DNA from: Bacteroidota bacterium
Lineage (GTDB): Bacteria; Bacteroidota; Ignavibacteria; Ignavibacteriales; Melioribacteraceae
Direction of reading: 5' to 3'
NCBI GenBank assembly: GCA_023447335.1
Contig: JAEXOD010000061.1
Span: 1-60,664, forward strand
Length of the DNA stretch: 60,664 bases
The position numbers and the translations under genes were made by a program. Under the pieces are notes generated by a model. It was not told the DNA's origin. It saw only the letters and a list, made by a program, of their open reading frames with translations, and ran no database searches. This document shows positions 1 through 7,921 of the stretch, in pieces. The stretch's first letter is position 1. Each line of letters begins with the position of its first letter.

Positions 1-62
1 TCTTTTGTTGCAGGCCATGGTGCATCATCTAAATAAGAAGCTAATTCTACAGTCCAAATCAT
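1..62 (-). CDS. DUF2795-like small protein, 3' part beyond the left edge
   Basis: Only the first 20 or so codons are visible, starting at an ATG (62-60) with a GGAGG ribosome binding site at 67-71. The N-terminus reads MIWTVELASYLDDAPWPATK. It resembles the start of short acidic DUF2795 proteins common in Bacteroidota, which begin with a similar W-x-LELA-x-x-L-x-DAPWPATKDEL pattern; that comparison is from memory. The function of the family is not known. The gene lies 14 bp downstream of the M23 peptidase on the same strand and is probably the last or next gene of that operon. The C-terminus is not in the window. Confidence 0.6.
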   Translation of the reverse strand, partial: MIWTVELASYLDDAPWPATK

Positions 63-76
63 AATACCTCCGCTTT

Positions 77-1015
77 TTATTTATTGGTTTTTCTTTTTAA
101 GTCAAAAACAGTTAAATTATCATAAAAAAAGTTCATTGGGTTTAAGGCAATTCCGTTGTACAAAACTTCATAATGAAGGTGAGGACCACTTGTTAAAGTA
201 CCTGAATTACCGGTTAAAGCAATATAATCTCCTCTTTCCACTCGTTGGTTTTCTTTCACTTCACTTTTGTGTAAATGAGCATAAAGAGTTTTGTATCCAA
301 ATCCATGATTAACAATTATTGTCAATCCATATCCTTCCTTACTTCCTACAAATTCCACAATACCGGTACCGGTTACGTAAACTCTGCTACCAATATTAGT
401 AATAATGTCTAAACCCGTATGCATTCTTAACACATTCAAAACAGGATGTAGTCTCATGCCAAAATCATTTGCATAATCTCCCTCGGTTGTCGGTTTTATT
501 GCAGGAATAGCTTTATATAAAATTTCATTTCTTTTTAACGTCTTTTCTATCAAATTATAATCATTCTTAGCATAAACTACTTTAGATTTTAAATTATCAA
601 CATAACTATTTAAAGTACCGATTAAATTATTAATGTCTGACGGTCCATTTGCTAAAAAGGCATCAAATAATTGTCCTCCGGTGCCTATTTGTTCAAACTC
701 TTCATTACTAATAGGTAAATTAGCTTTTAATTTCAAAGATTTATCTTTTACTACTAAAGAATCTAAATTAGCACCTAACTGCTTATATTGAGTTAGAAGA
801 TAATTTAAATTCTTTACTAATTCTCTATTTTCGGTTTTTAAGTTTTCTAACTTATTATTAGGATTAATTACATCATTAATAAGTATATAAAATCCGAAAA
901 TAAAGAAGCAAAGAATAAATGAAACAAAAAAAACCATAAAAATAAATTTCTTATGGAAATTTTTAATCTCAATAAATTTAAGTTTTTGTTTAGAGAAATA
1001 AAATAAGTTTTTCAT
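77..1015 (-). CDS. Membrane-anchored M23 (LytM-type) metallopeptidase
   Basis: Predicted zinc peptidase that cuts peptidoglycan cross-links in the periplasm, or acts as an EnvC/NlpD-like activator. Residues 24-46 form one membrane segment near the N-terminus, followed by a charged, probably coiled-coil stretch (50-165). The C-terminal domain (about 180-300) carries the M23 zinc ligands H199 and D203 (HTGLD) and H281 in GPHLHYE, plus H247 in the YAHLH motif, so it looks catalytically complete. The 312-residue length and the TM-coil-LytM layout are usual for the family. It lies 63 bp downstream of hprK, with an AT-rich inverted repeat between them, and 14 bp before the DUF2795 gene. Function is inferred from the domain; the exact cell-wall substrate cannot be read from sequence. 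Confidence 0.9.
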   Translation of the reverse strand: MKNLFYFSKQKLKFIEIKNFHKKFIFMVFFVSFILCFFIFGFYILINDVINPNNKLENLKTENRELVKNLNYLLTQYKQLGANLDSLVVKDKSLKLKANLPISNEEFEQIGTGGQLFDAFLANGPSDINNLIGTLNSYVDNLKSKVVYAKNDYNLIEKTLKRNEILYKAIPAIKPTTEGDYANDFGMRLHPVLNVLRMHTGLDIITNIGSRVYVTGTGIVEFVGSKEGYGLTIIVNHGFGYKTLYAHLHKSEVKENQRVERGDYIALTGNSGTLTSGPHLHYEVLYNGIALNPMNFFYDNLTVFDLKRKTNK

Positions 1016-1025
1016 ATAAAATCGG

Positions 1026-1058
1026 TTGCAAGTTAATAAAAATTATTAATTTATGCAA
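1026..1058 (-). repeat. AT-rich inverted repeat between hprK and the M23 gene
   Basis: TTGCA (1026-1030) is mirrored by TGCAA (1054-1058), enclosing an inner TTAATAA/TTATTAA pair around a 3-nt loop. In the transcribed strand this could fold into an interrupted hairpin just before the M23 start. There is no T-run directly after it, so it is a poor rho-independent terminator. It could be an RNA processing or attenuation element, or chance in an AT-rich spacer. Confidence 0.25.
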
Positions 1059-1078
1059 GTTAAAACAGCTTTAATAAG

Positions 1079-2086
1079 TTATTCAAAATCATGTTCAAAA
1101 TAATTAATAGTTCTATCAACTTCTGCGGTGTTTTTTTTGATTTTTTCGTTCAATCTTTCTTTAAAAACTCTGGAGGCGTCATATCCATAGTGTTTTAAAA
1201 GGTAATTTAATGCTATAACTTCAGAAATTACCGTAATATTTTTGCCCGGTATAATAGGTAACTTAATGTATGGAATATCTACATCAAGTAGATTTATAGT
1301 AGGATTGTCTAATCCGAGTCGTGTATATTCACTTTTTTCATCCCATAATTCCAACTCAATTACAACTTCAAGACGTTTCTGAAAACGAATAGCTCTAACA
1401 CCAAACATGCTTCTAACGTCAATTAGTCCAACACCTCTAATTTCCATAAAATGCCCTACAAGTTCGGTACCGCTTCCTATTAAAATTCCTTCGCCTTTTT
1501 TTGTAAATACAACAACATCATCGGCAACTAACCTATGCCCTCTTTCTACTAAATCTAATGCAACTTCACTTTTACCAATACCGCTTTTGCCGACAAATAG
1601 TATACCTGCACCATAAACATCTACAAAAGCACCATGAATTGTAACTTGAGGTGAAAATTGATCATCTAAAAAATCACTAACCAAGTAAGCTAGTTTTGTA
1701 GTTAAATATGGAGAGCTAAAAACAGGGATATTATGTTTTGTAGCACAATCTAATAGTCCTTCCGGTGATTTATTATTGTTTGTAATAATAAGGCAAGGTA
1801 TTTCAAATTTAAAAATATTTTCTAATGCTTTAATTCTATCTTCTAAAGATAAATTATTAAGATACTTGACTTCTGTATTACCAAAAATTTGAACTCTTGA
1901 GTGTGTAAATAAATCCACAAACCCGGCTAATGCTAAACCGGGTCTGTGCATATTTTGATCTTTTATAATTCTATTTAAGTTAATCGAATCGTTACATAAA
2001 GTAATTTTAAATCTATCTTTTGTATATTTATAAAAATATTCAACACTTATTGTATCTTTCCGTATAACTCTCGATTGTTTGAACAT
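1079..2086 (-). CDS. hprK: HPr kinase/phosphorylase
   Basis: Phosphorylates and dephosphorylates a regulatory serine of HPr-like proteins, linking metabolism to regulation. The 335-residue length is slightly longer than Firmicute HprK (about 310). The N-terminal domain spans about 1-135. The kinase domain has H151 (HGAFVDVYG), the Walker A loop at 166-173 (GKSGIGKS), the acidic pair in VADDVV (189-190) and the family signature MEIRGVGLIDVRSMFGVRAI (214-233). All key residues are present, so it should be active. It starts 2 bp after the stop of hpf, a tight coupling. No HPr, EI or PTS permease gene is visible in the window, so the target and the physiological role here are unknown. In FCB bacteria, HprK with an incomplete PTS is known and thought to be purely regulatory. 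Confidence 0.95.
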   Translation of the reverse strand: MFKQSRVIRKDTISVEYFYKYTKDRFKITLCNDSINLNRIIKDQNMHRPGLALAGFVDLFTHSRVQIFGNTEVKYLNNLSLEDRIKALENIFKFEIPCLIITNNNKSPEGLLDCATKHNIPVFSSPYLTTKLAYLVSDFLDDQFSPQVTIHGAFVDVYGAGILFVGKSGIGKSEVALDLVERGHRLVADDVVVFTKKGEGILIGSGTELVGHFMEIRGVGLIDVRSMFGVRAIRFQKRLEVVIELELWDEKSEYTRLGLDNPTINLLDVDIPYIKLPIIPGKNITVISEVIALNYLLKHYGYDASRVFKERLNEKIKKNTAEVDRTINYFEHDFE

Positions 2087-2088
2087 AA

Positions 2089-2391
2089 TTAACGTATATT
2101 AGCAAGTTTTTTCGTTTTCACTTTACGAAGTTGACGTACTAATTTTTCAACTGCAAGTGAAACTGATTTTTCGAATTCATCTGTTGTTTCAGAAACAGAA
2201 AGTGTTTTTCCGGGAATTTTAAGCACTATTTCCGAAGTTTTTTCACTCTCTTTTAGATGAGTAAAGCTAAGTATTACGTTTGCCTCCAGTATTTCATCAT
2301 TATACTTTTCTAAAGAGGAGACTTCATTTTTGATAAAATCTTTTAGGGAATCTTTAGCCCTAAATTTTCTGGATGTGATTTGAATGTTCAT
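2089..2391 (-). CDS. hpf: Ribosome hibernation promoting factor, short form
   Basis: A 100-residue HPF/RaiA/YfiA family protein that binds the 30S decoding region and helps silence or protect ribosomes in slow growth. The sequence has the beta-alpha-beta-beta-beta-alpha pattern: MNIQITSRKF at the start, a strand around ANVILSF, and the closing basic helix VEKLVRQLRKVKTK. Long HPFs carry an extra C-terminal dimerisation domain of about 60-80 residues, which is absent here, so this is the short form. ATG start with GGAG 5 nt upstream. It lies 8 bp after xer and 2 bp before hprK, and is probably cotranscribed from the promoter at 3318-3345. Confidence 0.92.
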   Translation of the reverse strand: MNIQITSRKFRAKDSLKDFIKNEVSSLEKYNDEILEANVILSFTHLKESEKTSEIVLKIPGKTLSVSETTDEFEKSVSLAVEKLVRQLRKVKTKKLANIR

Positions 2392-2399
2392 AACAACTC

Positions 2400-3290
2400 C
2401 TATGATTTTGGATGGGCTGTTTTATATGTGTTTTTTAAACGCTCTATACTAACATGTGTATAGATTTGCGTAGTTGATAAATTTTCATGTCCTAACATCT
2501 CTTTTACTGCTATCAAATCCGCTCCCCCATCTAGCATATGCGTTGCCGAAGCATGTCTAAGTACGTGTGGACTCTTTTTCTCAACATCACTAACTAAACC
2601 TAAATATTTGTTTATAACTCTATATACATACTTTGTATTAATAGAGTTTCCTTTTTTTGTTAAAAACAATATCTCGTTTTCTAAATTGTTTACCCTTACT
2701 TCTAAAAATGCTTTTAAGGTACTAATTGTTTGTTTGCCTATAGGTACAATCCGAAATTTGGATCCTTTTCCGAAAACTCTAATCGTACCGTGTTTAGTAT
2801 CAATATCGTTTATTTTTAAGCTGCAAAGCTCGCTAACACGTAAAGCACAAGAATATATTACATCTATAATAGCATAATATAAAAGCTTATCATATTTATC
2901 AAGATCAGAATTATCAATTAATTTGAAAACAGATTCAATAGATTTAATACTAACCGTTTCAGGAAGTTTTCTTTTTACTTTTGGATTTTTGATATACTGT
3001 AACGGATTTAAGTCTAAAAGTTTTTGTTCAAGACAAAAATCGATAAATCCGCGAATTGAAGCTAATTTTCTTGATATCGATGTTGCTGCAACTTTCTCCG
3101 AATTTAAGTAAATTATAAAATTTCGAACTAATCTTTCGTTTATATTATTAATTTCAGACTTATGTGCTGAATTGCAAAATGCCAACAACTGCTTTAAATC
3201 ATTGGTGTAGGACATCTCGGTATTTTCCGAAACCCGTCTTACCCCCGAAATATATTTAATGTAATTATCAATCGCTTCTGCAATACTCAT
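2400..3290 (-). CDS. Tyrosine recombinase XerC/XerD type
   Basis: Site-specific recombinase of the Xer family, normally resolving chromosome dimers at dif. It has an N-terminal SAM-like core-binding domain (about 1-100) and a C-terminal catalytic domain. The full catalytic set is visible: R151 (ALRVSEL), K175 (GKGSK), H242 and R245 (HVLRHASATHML), H268 (LGHENLS) and Y277 (TQIYTHV). The 296 residues match chromosomal XerC/XerD (about 300) rather than phage integrases. It is first in the xer-hpf-hprK operon, behind a sigma70-like promoter. I cannot tell XerC from XerD without alignment. There are no att repeats or cargo genes around it, so a mobile-element origin is unlikely. Confidence 0.92.
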   Translation of the reverse strand: MSIAEAIDNYIKYISGVRRVSENTEMSYTNDLKQLLAFCNSAHKSEINNINERLVRNFIIYLNSEKVAATSISRKLASIRGFIDFCLEQKLLDLNPLQYIKNPKVKRKLPETVSIKSIESVFKLIDNSDLDKYDKLLYYAIIDVIYSCALRVSELCSLKINDIDTKHGTIRVFGKGSKFRIVPIGKQTISTLKAFLEVRVNNLENEILFLTKKGNSINTKYVYRVINKYLGLVSDVEKKSPHVLRHASATHMLDGGADLIAVKEMLGHENLSTTQIYTHVSIERLKNTYKTAHPKS

Positions 3291-3317
3291 ATCTAACGAT
3301 GAATTTATTTAATTGGC

Positions 3318-3345
3318 AAAATAACAAGTTTTAATTAAAAGTCAA
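3318..3345 (-). promoter_or_regulatory. Sigma70-like promoter of the xer-hpf-hprK operon
   Basis: On the minus strand, TTGACT (3345-3340) is followed by a 16-bp spacer and TATTTT (3323-3318). The predicted transcription start lies near 3311, giving a leader of about 20 nt to the ATG at 3290. The -35 matches the consensus at 5 of 6 positions. The position between topA and xer supports a new transcription unit. Not experimentally known; inferred from the motif only. Confidence 0.55.
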
Positions 3346-3354
3346 TAGTTTTTT

Positions 3355-5550
3355 TTATTTACTTGAAGAATTTATTTCAGGTAGTTGCCATGACGCATAA
3401 TCGCACTCTGGATACTTATTGCAACCATAGAATGTTTTACCCTTTTTAGTCCGTTTCGCTATAACTTCACCAACACCGCATTTTGGACATTTTATTCCAA
3501 TTTTAATTTGTTCGGTATAATCACAATTCGGATAATTTTCACAACCAATAAATTTTCCAAATTTCCCGCTCCTAAAAATGGTCTTTCCACCACATTTTGG
3601 GCAAACATTTCCCGTAAATTCCAGTTCTTTTTCTTCTTTCTTTACTTCTTTTAGCGGTTTTATATTTTTGCATTCCGGATAATTGGTGCAAGCTAAAAAT
3701 TTTCCGTATCTCCCAATTTTTATATCCATATCGTGACCGCATTTGTCACATTTTATTTTTTCAATTTCTTTTTCAACTTTCTCAAGTGCGGCTGAAAAAG
3801 GGATGTAAAAATCTTTTAGTACTTTTAAATATTCAATTTCTCCTCCGGCAATCAAATCTAATTCATCTTCCATAGCTGCCGTAAAATTAACATTTAATAT
3901 TTTTGGAAAGTTTTTAACGAGAATCCCATTCACTTTATTTCCCAACTCAGTCGGAAAAAGTTTTCTACTCTCAATATAAACATAATCACGTTCAATAATT
4001 GTACTAAGAATCAGAGCATAAGTACTCGGTCTGCCTATACCTTTATCTTCCAACTCTTTAATTAAAGTACTTTCAGTAAAATGTGCGGGCGGTTTTGTGA
4101 AATGTTGATTTTTCTCTAATTCTTTTAGACGAAGATCTTGATTTATTTTCAATCCTAACGGTATCGGAAACTCTTCCTTTTCCGGATTTAATTCAACATC
4201 TTCATTACTTTCATCATATAGCTTCATAAAACCGTCAAATTTTAATGCGCTCCCCGTAGCTTTAAAAACAAATTCTTCAGCTTTAATATTTACGGTTGTT
4301 GATTCAAAAATTGCTGATTCCATTTGGGAGGCTATGAATCTCTTCCATATTAAATCATATAAGTTGTACTGATCATTCGATAGAAATTCTTTTATCGATT
4401 CAGGTGAATACTTAGTAGTTGTCGGTCTTATTGCTTCATGGGCATCTTGAACATTTTTTTTCTTCTTATCATAATTTTTTGGTTTTTCAGGTAAATATTC
4501 TTTACCAAATCGAGTTTGAATGTAATCTCTCGCAGCATTCAAACTCTCTTCGCTTAACCTCGTACTATCGGTTCTCATGTAAGAAATTAATCCAACATAT
4601 CCCTCAGTTCCTAAATTAATACCTTCATAAAGCTCTTGAGCTATTTGCATTGTTTTTTTACTCTTAAACTTTAATACTTTTGATGCTTCCACTTGAAGTG
4701 TACTGGTAATGAACGGTGGATAAGGATTTCGTTTTACATCTTTTTTATTAATTTCGCTTATTACAAAAGTATTTTTTTTCTCAATTTCAATTGCAACTGA
4801 ATTTGCTTTTTCTTCGCTATCAATAACAAAATTCTTTAAGCAGAATTCTTTCTTTTTCGATTCGCTTAGATCATTCAGTAAAATCTTAATTGGTTTTCCT
4901 GAAACTTCAACTAGTTTAGCTTTGAATAAATCATTATTTGCAGTTAAAAAATTGCCCCACAATGACCAATATTCGCTTGAAACAAAATTCTGTATTTCTT
5001 GTTCTCTTTCACATATTAGTCGTAGAGCAACAGACTGTACCCGTCCTGCCGAAAGACTCGTAGAAGGGCTATCTATAATTGCCTTCCATAAAAAAGGACT
5101 TATTTTATAGCCAATAATTCTATCCATAATCCTACGGGCTCTTTGACTATTAACAAGGTTTAAATCTATTCGACCGGGATTAGTTATTGCTTTTTTTACG
5201 CTATCTTTTGTTATTTCGTTAAAAAGAACACGAAAAACATTTTCGTTTTTATTTCCGATAATATCTGCAACATCTTGTGCAATAGCTTCACCTTCTCGGT
5301 CAGGGTCAGTCGCAATTATTATTTTTTCAGTTTGCTCGGCAAGTTGTTTAATTTTTTTTATTAAATCCCCTTTTCCTCTAATATTCATAAAATTGGGTCT
5401 AAAATCATTCTCAATATCAACGCCAAGCTGTGTTTTGGGTAGATTTCGTAAATGTCCTACAGTAGCTTCTACTATAAAATTTCTTCCCAAATATTTATTT
5501 ATGGTCTTAGCCTTTGAAGGCGATTCGACCAAAACTAAAGTTTTGCTCAT
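3355..5550 (-). CDS. topA: DNA topoisomerase I, type IA
   Basis: Relaxes negative supercoils by a single-strand break. The N-terminal TOPRIM domain contains E9 and the D82-x-D84-x-E86 motif (TDPDREGE). The catalytic tyrosine is Y324 in the SYMRTDST motif. Three C-terminal four-cysteine zinc ribbons are visible in roughly the last 135 residues (C-x2-C ... C-x4/5-C units beginning CDKCG, CPKCG and CPKCG), which give DNA binding and RNA polymerase contact. The 731-residue length is normal for an FCB TopA. The start MSKTLVLVESPSKAKTI is typical. It follows the Smg/DUF494 gene with an 11-bp spacer, and the next transcription unit (xer) begins after it. Confidence 0.97.
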   Translation of the reverse strand: MSKTLVLVESPSKAKTINKYLGRNFIVEATVGHLRNLPKTQLGVDIENDFRPNFMNIRGKGDLIKKIKQLAEQTEKIIIATDPDREGEAIAQDVADIIGNKNENVFRVLFNEITKDSVKKAITNPGRIDLNLVNSQRARRIMDRIIGYKISPFLWKAIIDSPSTSLSAGRVQSVALRLICEREQEIQNFVSSEYWSLWGNFLTANNDLFKAKLVEVSGKPIKILLNDLSESKKKEFCLKNFVIDSEEKANSVAIEIEKKNTFVISEINKKDVKRNPYPPFITSTLQVEASKVLKFKSKKTMQIAQELYEGINLGTEGYVGLISYMRTDSTRLSEESLNAARDYIQTRFGKEYLPEKPKNYDKKKKNVQDAHEAIRPTTTKYSPESIKEFLSNDQYNLYDLIWKRFIASQMESAIFESTTVNIKAEEFVFKATGSALKFDGFMKLYDESNEDVELNPEKEEFPIPLGLKINQDLRLKELEKNQHFTKPPAHFTESTLIKELEDKGIGRPSTYALILSTIIERDYVYIESRKLFPTELGNKVNGILVKNFPKILNVNFTAAMEDELDLIAGGEIEYLKVLKDFYIPFSAALEKVEKEIEKIKCDKCGHDMDIKIGRYGKFLACTNYPECKNIKPLKEVKKEEKELEFTGNVCPKCGGKTIFRSGKFGKFIGCENYPNCDYTEQIKIGIKCPKCGVGEVIAKRTKKGKTFYGCNKYPECDYASWQLPEINSSSK

Positions 5551-5561
5551 AAAAATTCCTT

Positions 5562-6017
5562 TTAATTAATTGTATCGGAAGAGTATAAAAGTACTCTGCT
5601 GCCGGGTAATAATCCGGCGTTTAGGTCAATTAGAGAGATAAATACTATCCAATTAATATCATCTTTGCTTAATACCCTGCCATTTAAATTTGAAGCGTGT
5701 TCTAAAATAAACTCAATATCTGTACTTTCAATTAGTCCTAAATTAATTAAATTTAATACATAATTATAGTTATCGATTCCAATTAAATCTATCTCATCAT
5801 TACTTAACACACGGAACGCTTCTTTTTTAATTTCTTTTTTCTTTGATTTTGAAATTTTGGAACTAAGAACCTTATCAAAAAGTAAACTAAAAGCAGCACT
5901 TACTGTTTGACGATCATATTCTTTATTATCTAAAAGTTTACTCACTTCTTCCAAAGTATAATCTTTTTTCAAATTATCTAAAATTAATGCAATAACTTCC
6001 ACAATTTTTGTAACCAT
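5562..6017 (-). CDS. Smg family protein (DUF494)
   Basis: A 151-residue all-helical protein resembling E. coli Smg (DUF494). It shows the two-part pattern of that family: an N-terminal region VIALILDNL...EEVSKLLD and a C-terminal region with VLSNDEIDLI, LNLINLGLIE and LSKDDINWIVFISL. The molecular role of DUF494 is not known. In gammaproteobacteria smg sits beside dprA and a topoisomerase-type zinc-finger gene (yrdD). Here it lies 11 bp upstream of topA, so a link to DNA topology or uptake recurs. It follows ybeY by 3 bp. No signal peptide or membrane segment is visible. Confidence 0.75.
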   Translation of the reverse strand: MVTKIVEVIALILDNLKKDYTLEEVSKLLDNKEYDRQTVSAAFSLLFDKVLSSKISKSKKKEIKKEAFRVLSNDEIDLIGIDNYNYVLNLINLGLIESTDIEFILEHASNLNGRVLSKDDINWIVFISLIDLNAGLLPGSRVLLYSSDTIN

Positions 6018-6020
6018 TTT

Positions 6021-6455
6021 TCACTTTACTATTTGAATACTTTCAAATTTTTTAACAAATAAATTTTCTTTACGTTTCATCTTTTTTCTATCTGTTTCCA
6101 CCATATCATCATACCCTACTAAATGCAATATTCCGTGTATTATGAGTCTGAGAATTTCAGAATTCAATGAACAATTAAATCTTTCCGCATTTTCTTTTGC
6201 AATGTCATAAGAAATTAATAACTCACCTTCTAAAATATTAATATTTTCCGAATAATTAAATGTAATTATATCGGTATCATAATCATGTTCTAAAAATTCG
6301 ATATTTACCTTTAAAAGAGTTTTTTTATCAACTATATTAATATCGAGATTATTTATCGAAAAGTTTAATTCGTTTTTTAGGTTTCCGACAAGTATTTTAA
6401 CATTTTTGTTAATAATACCATATTTTCGGGAGGCATTAACAGAAATTAAATCCAA
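6021..6455 (-). CDS. ybeY: Endoribonuclease YbeY (16S rRNA maturation)
   Basis: Zinc-dependent RNase needed for 16S rRNA 3' end maturation and ribosome quality control. The metal motif reads HGILHLVGYDD, with H107 and H111 as the first two ligands. The third ligand, normally His in HGxLHLxGYDH, is Asp (D117). I recall similar variants in other Bacteroidota YbeY proteins, so it is probably functional. The start is a TTG at 6455 with GGAG 8 nt upstream; no in-frame ATG fits better. The 144-residue length is typical. It lies between the MBL hydrolase and Smg genes with short spacers, so it is probably cotranscribed with them. Confidence 0.9.
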   Translation of the reverse strand: MDLISVNASRKYGIINKNVKILVGNLKNELNFSINNLDINIVDKKTLLKVNIEFLEHDYDTDIITFNYSENINILEGELLISYDIAKENAERFNCSLNSEILRLIIHGILHLVGYDDMVETDRKKMKRKENLFVKKFESIQIVK

Positions 6456-6473
6456 GTTTTTAACTCCGTGTAA

Positions 6474-7346
6474 TTATATAGTTATCTCAAGTAATTCTTT
6501 TGAGGGTATGCAATTTACGGAACTTTTAATTTTATTCAAAAAATTTTTTGTATCTAATATAATATTTTCTACCATTGCATCAGAATAATCAGGGTCATAA
6601 TGGAATAAAACAAGATTTTTTATTTTTGCTAAATCGCTGAAATATGATAATGCAATATTATTTGAATGACCCCAACCTATTTTTCTGTTAAAATCTTCTA
6701 ATGTATATTGTGAATCATGTATCAAATAATCTACATTTTTACAAAAATCGATTTGTGTTTTATTTAGTTCATAAATCCTATCGGGATTTGGCATATTGTT
6801 TATTGCATCATAATAAATTTCATTATCTGTCATGTAAACAACTGATTTATCCTTTTCTGTAATTTTGAAGGATAATGTCCCCTTTGAATGATGAACTGAT
6901 TCTGTTTCTATTGTAAGTCCGTCAAATTGATACTTTTTGAGAGGTTCTATTTTATGATACTCTATTGTAGATTTAAATACATCTTCTTTGTTTACCGGAA
7001 AATAAAAAGGGTGCATTTGAGAATCTATTACATGAGAAACGTCCATATCATCTTTTGCATTCGAAAAAATATTAATTTTGAAATCACTTCTAAAAAAGGG
7101 AATAAAAAAGGGAATGCCTTGTATATGATCCCAATGCGAATGTGAGATTAAAAGATTTAACTCTTTTGTGTATTTTCCGGAAATTAATTCGATACCTAAA
7201 TTTCTTATACCTGTTCCTGCATCTATAATAACTGAAGTACCTTTTTCCGATATTACCTGAATGCATGGAGTATTCCCGCCATATTTAACTGTATTTGGTC
7301 CCGGAACCGGTATTGAACCACGCGTACCCCAAAATTTGATTTTCAT
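6474..7346 (-). CDS. MBL-fold metal-dependent hydrolase
   Basis: Metallo-beta-lactamase fold protein of 290 residues with a complete dinuclear metal set: the H69-S-H71-W-D73-H74 motif (ISHSHWDHIQG), H152 (VHHSKG), D174 (YMTDNE) and H249 (LFHYDP). The start MKIKFWGTRGSIPVPG is typical of a subfamily related to RNase Z and cyclic-phosphodiesterase-like MBL proteins (PhnP/YycJ style). It lacks the RNase Z exosite arm as far as I can see. Substrate unknown. Its start overlaps the stop of the carbonic-anhydrase-like gene by 4 nt, so translation is probably coupled. Cytoplasmic, with no signal peptide. Confidence 0.85.
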   Translation of the reverse strand: MKIKFWGTRGSIPVPGPNTVKYGGNTPCIQVISEKGTSVIIDAGTGIRNLGIELISGKYTKELNLLISHSHWDHIQGIPFFIPFFRSDFKINIFSNAKDDMDVSHVIDSQMHPFYFPVNKEDVFKSTIEYHKIEPLKKYQFDGLTIETESVHHSKGTLSFKITEKDKSVVYMTDNEIYYDAINNMPNPDRIYELNKTQIDFCKNVDYLIHDSQYTLEDFNRKIGWGHSNNIALSYFSDLAKIKNLVLFHYDPDYSDAMVENIILDTKNFLNKIKSSVNCIPSKELLEITI

Positions 7347-7921
7347 TGTAATTGGTCACTTAATGAGTTTATAGTTATTTCCGAATACTTTTTATATCTA
7401 AATGCACTTTTTTCTAATTCTTCAATTTCCGTTTCTGTTAAGTCTCTTATAACTTTTGCAGGTATCCCGGCTACAAGTTTTCCTGACGGTACAATAAATC
7501 CCGGTTTTACTACAGAACCGGCTGCAACCATGCTTTTTGTCTGAACAAGAGCTCCGTCTAATACAATTGCTCCAATTCCTATAAGAACCAAATCTTCAAT
7601 AACTGCTCCGTGTAGTTTTACACTATGTCCAATTGTTACTTTATTTCCAATTATTAAAGGATATTTGGCGTTTGTAACATGCAACATACTTAAATCTTGA
7701 ACATTTGTCAAATCACCAATTTTGATATAATTTACATCACCTCGAATAACACTATTATACCAAATACTCGAATCTTTTCCTATCTCAACCTCACCTATTA
7801 TTTTTACTCCATCGGCTATAAATACCGAATCATCTATTCTCGGATATTTACCTTCATAAGGAAAATTTTTTCCAAACTGTCTCAATTGTATTTTGGCGGA
7901 TTCCAATCTTTCTTTCTCCAA
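7343..7921 (-). CDS. Gamma-carbonic-anhydrase-like hexapeptide protein
   Basis: Left-handed beta-helix protein of the YrdA/PaaY/CaiE group. Repeated hexapeptides run from about residue 32 to 150 (VFIADGVKIIGEVEIGKD and on). Three histidines that would bind zinc at the trimer interface are present: H81 (MLHVTN), H99 (IGHSVKLHG) and H104. Family members are either carbonic anhydrases or inactive homologues; activity cannot be told here. The called ATG start overlaps the upstream DUF3108 gene by 40 nt. Typical family proteins begin close to the GKYPRI motif at 24-29, so a downstream TTG (codon 6 or 13) is a possible true start. Its stop overlaps the MBL gene by 4 nt. Confidence 0.85.
   Translation of the reverse strand: MEKERLESAKIQLRQFGKNFPYEGKYPRIDDSVFIADGVKIIGEVEIGKDSSIWYNSVIRGDVNYIKIGDLTNVQDLSMLHVTNAKYPLIIGNKVTIGHSVKLHGAVIEDLVLIGIGAIVLDGALVQTKSMVAAGSVVKPGFIVPSGKLVAGIPAKVIRDLTETEIEELEKSAFRYKKYSEITINSLSDQLQ

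Noticed and set aside
2400..3290. The Xer-type recombinase as an integrase of a mobile element
   Set aside because: No att repeats, tRNA end or cargo genes; the length and operon with hpf and hprK point to the chromosomal Xer.
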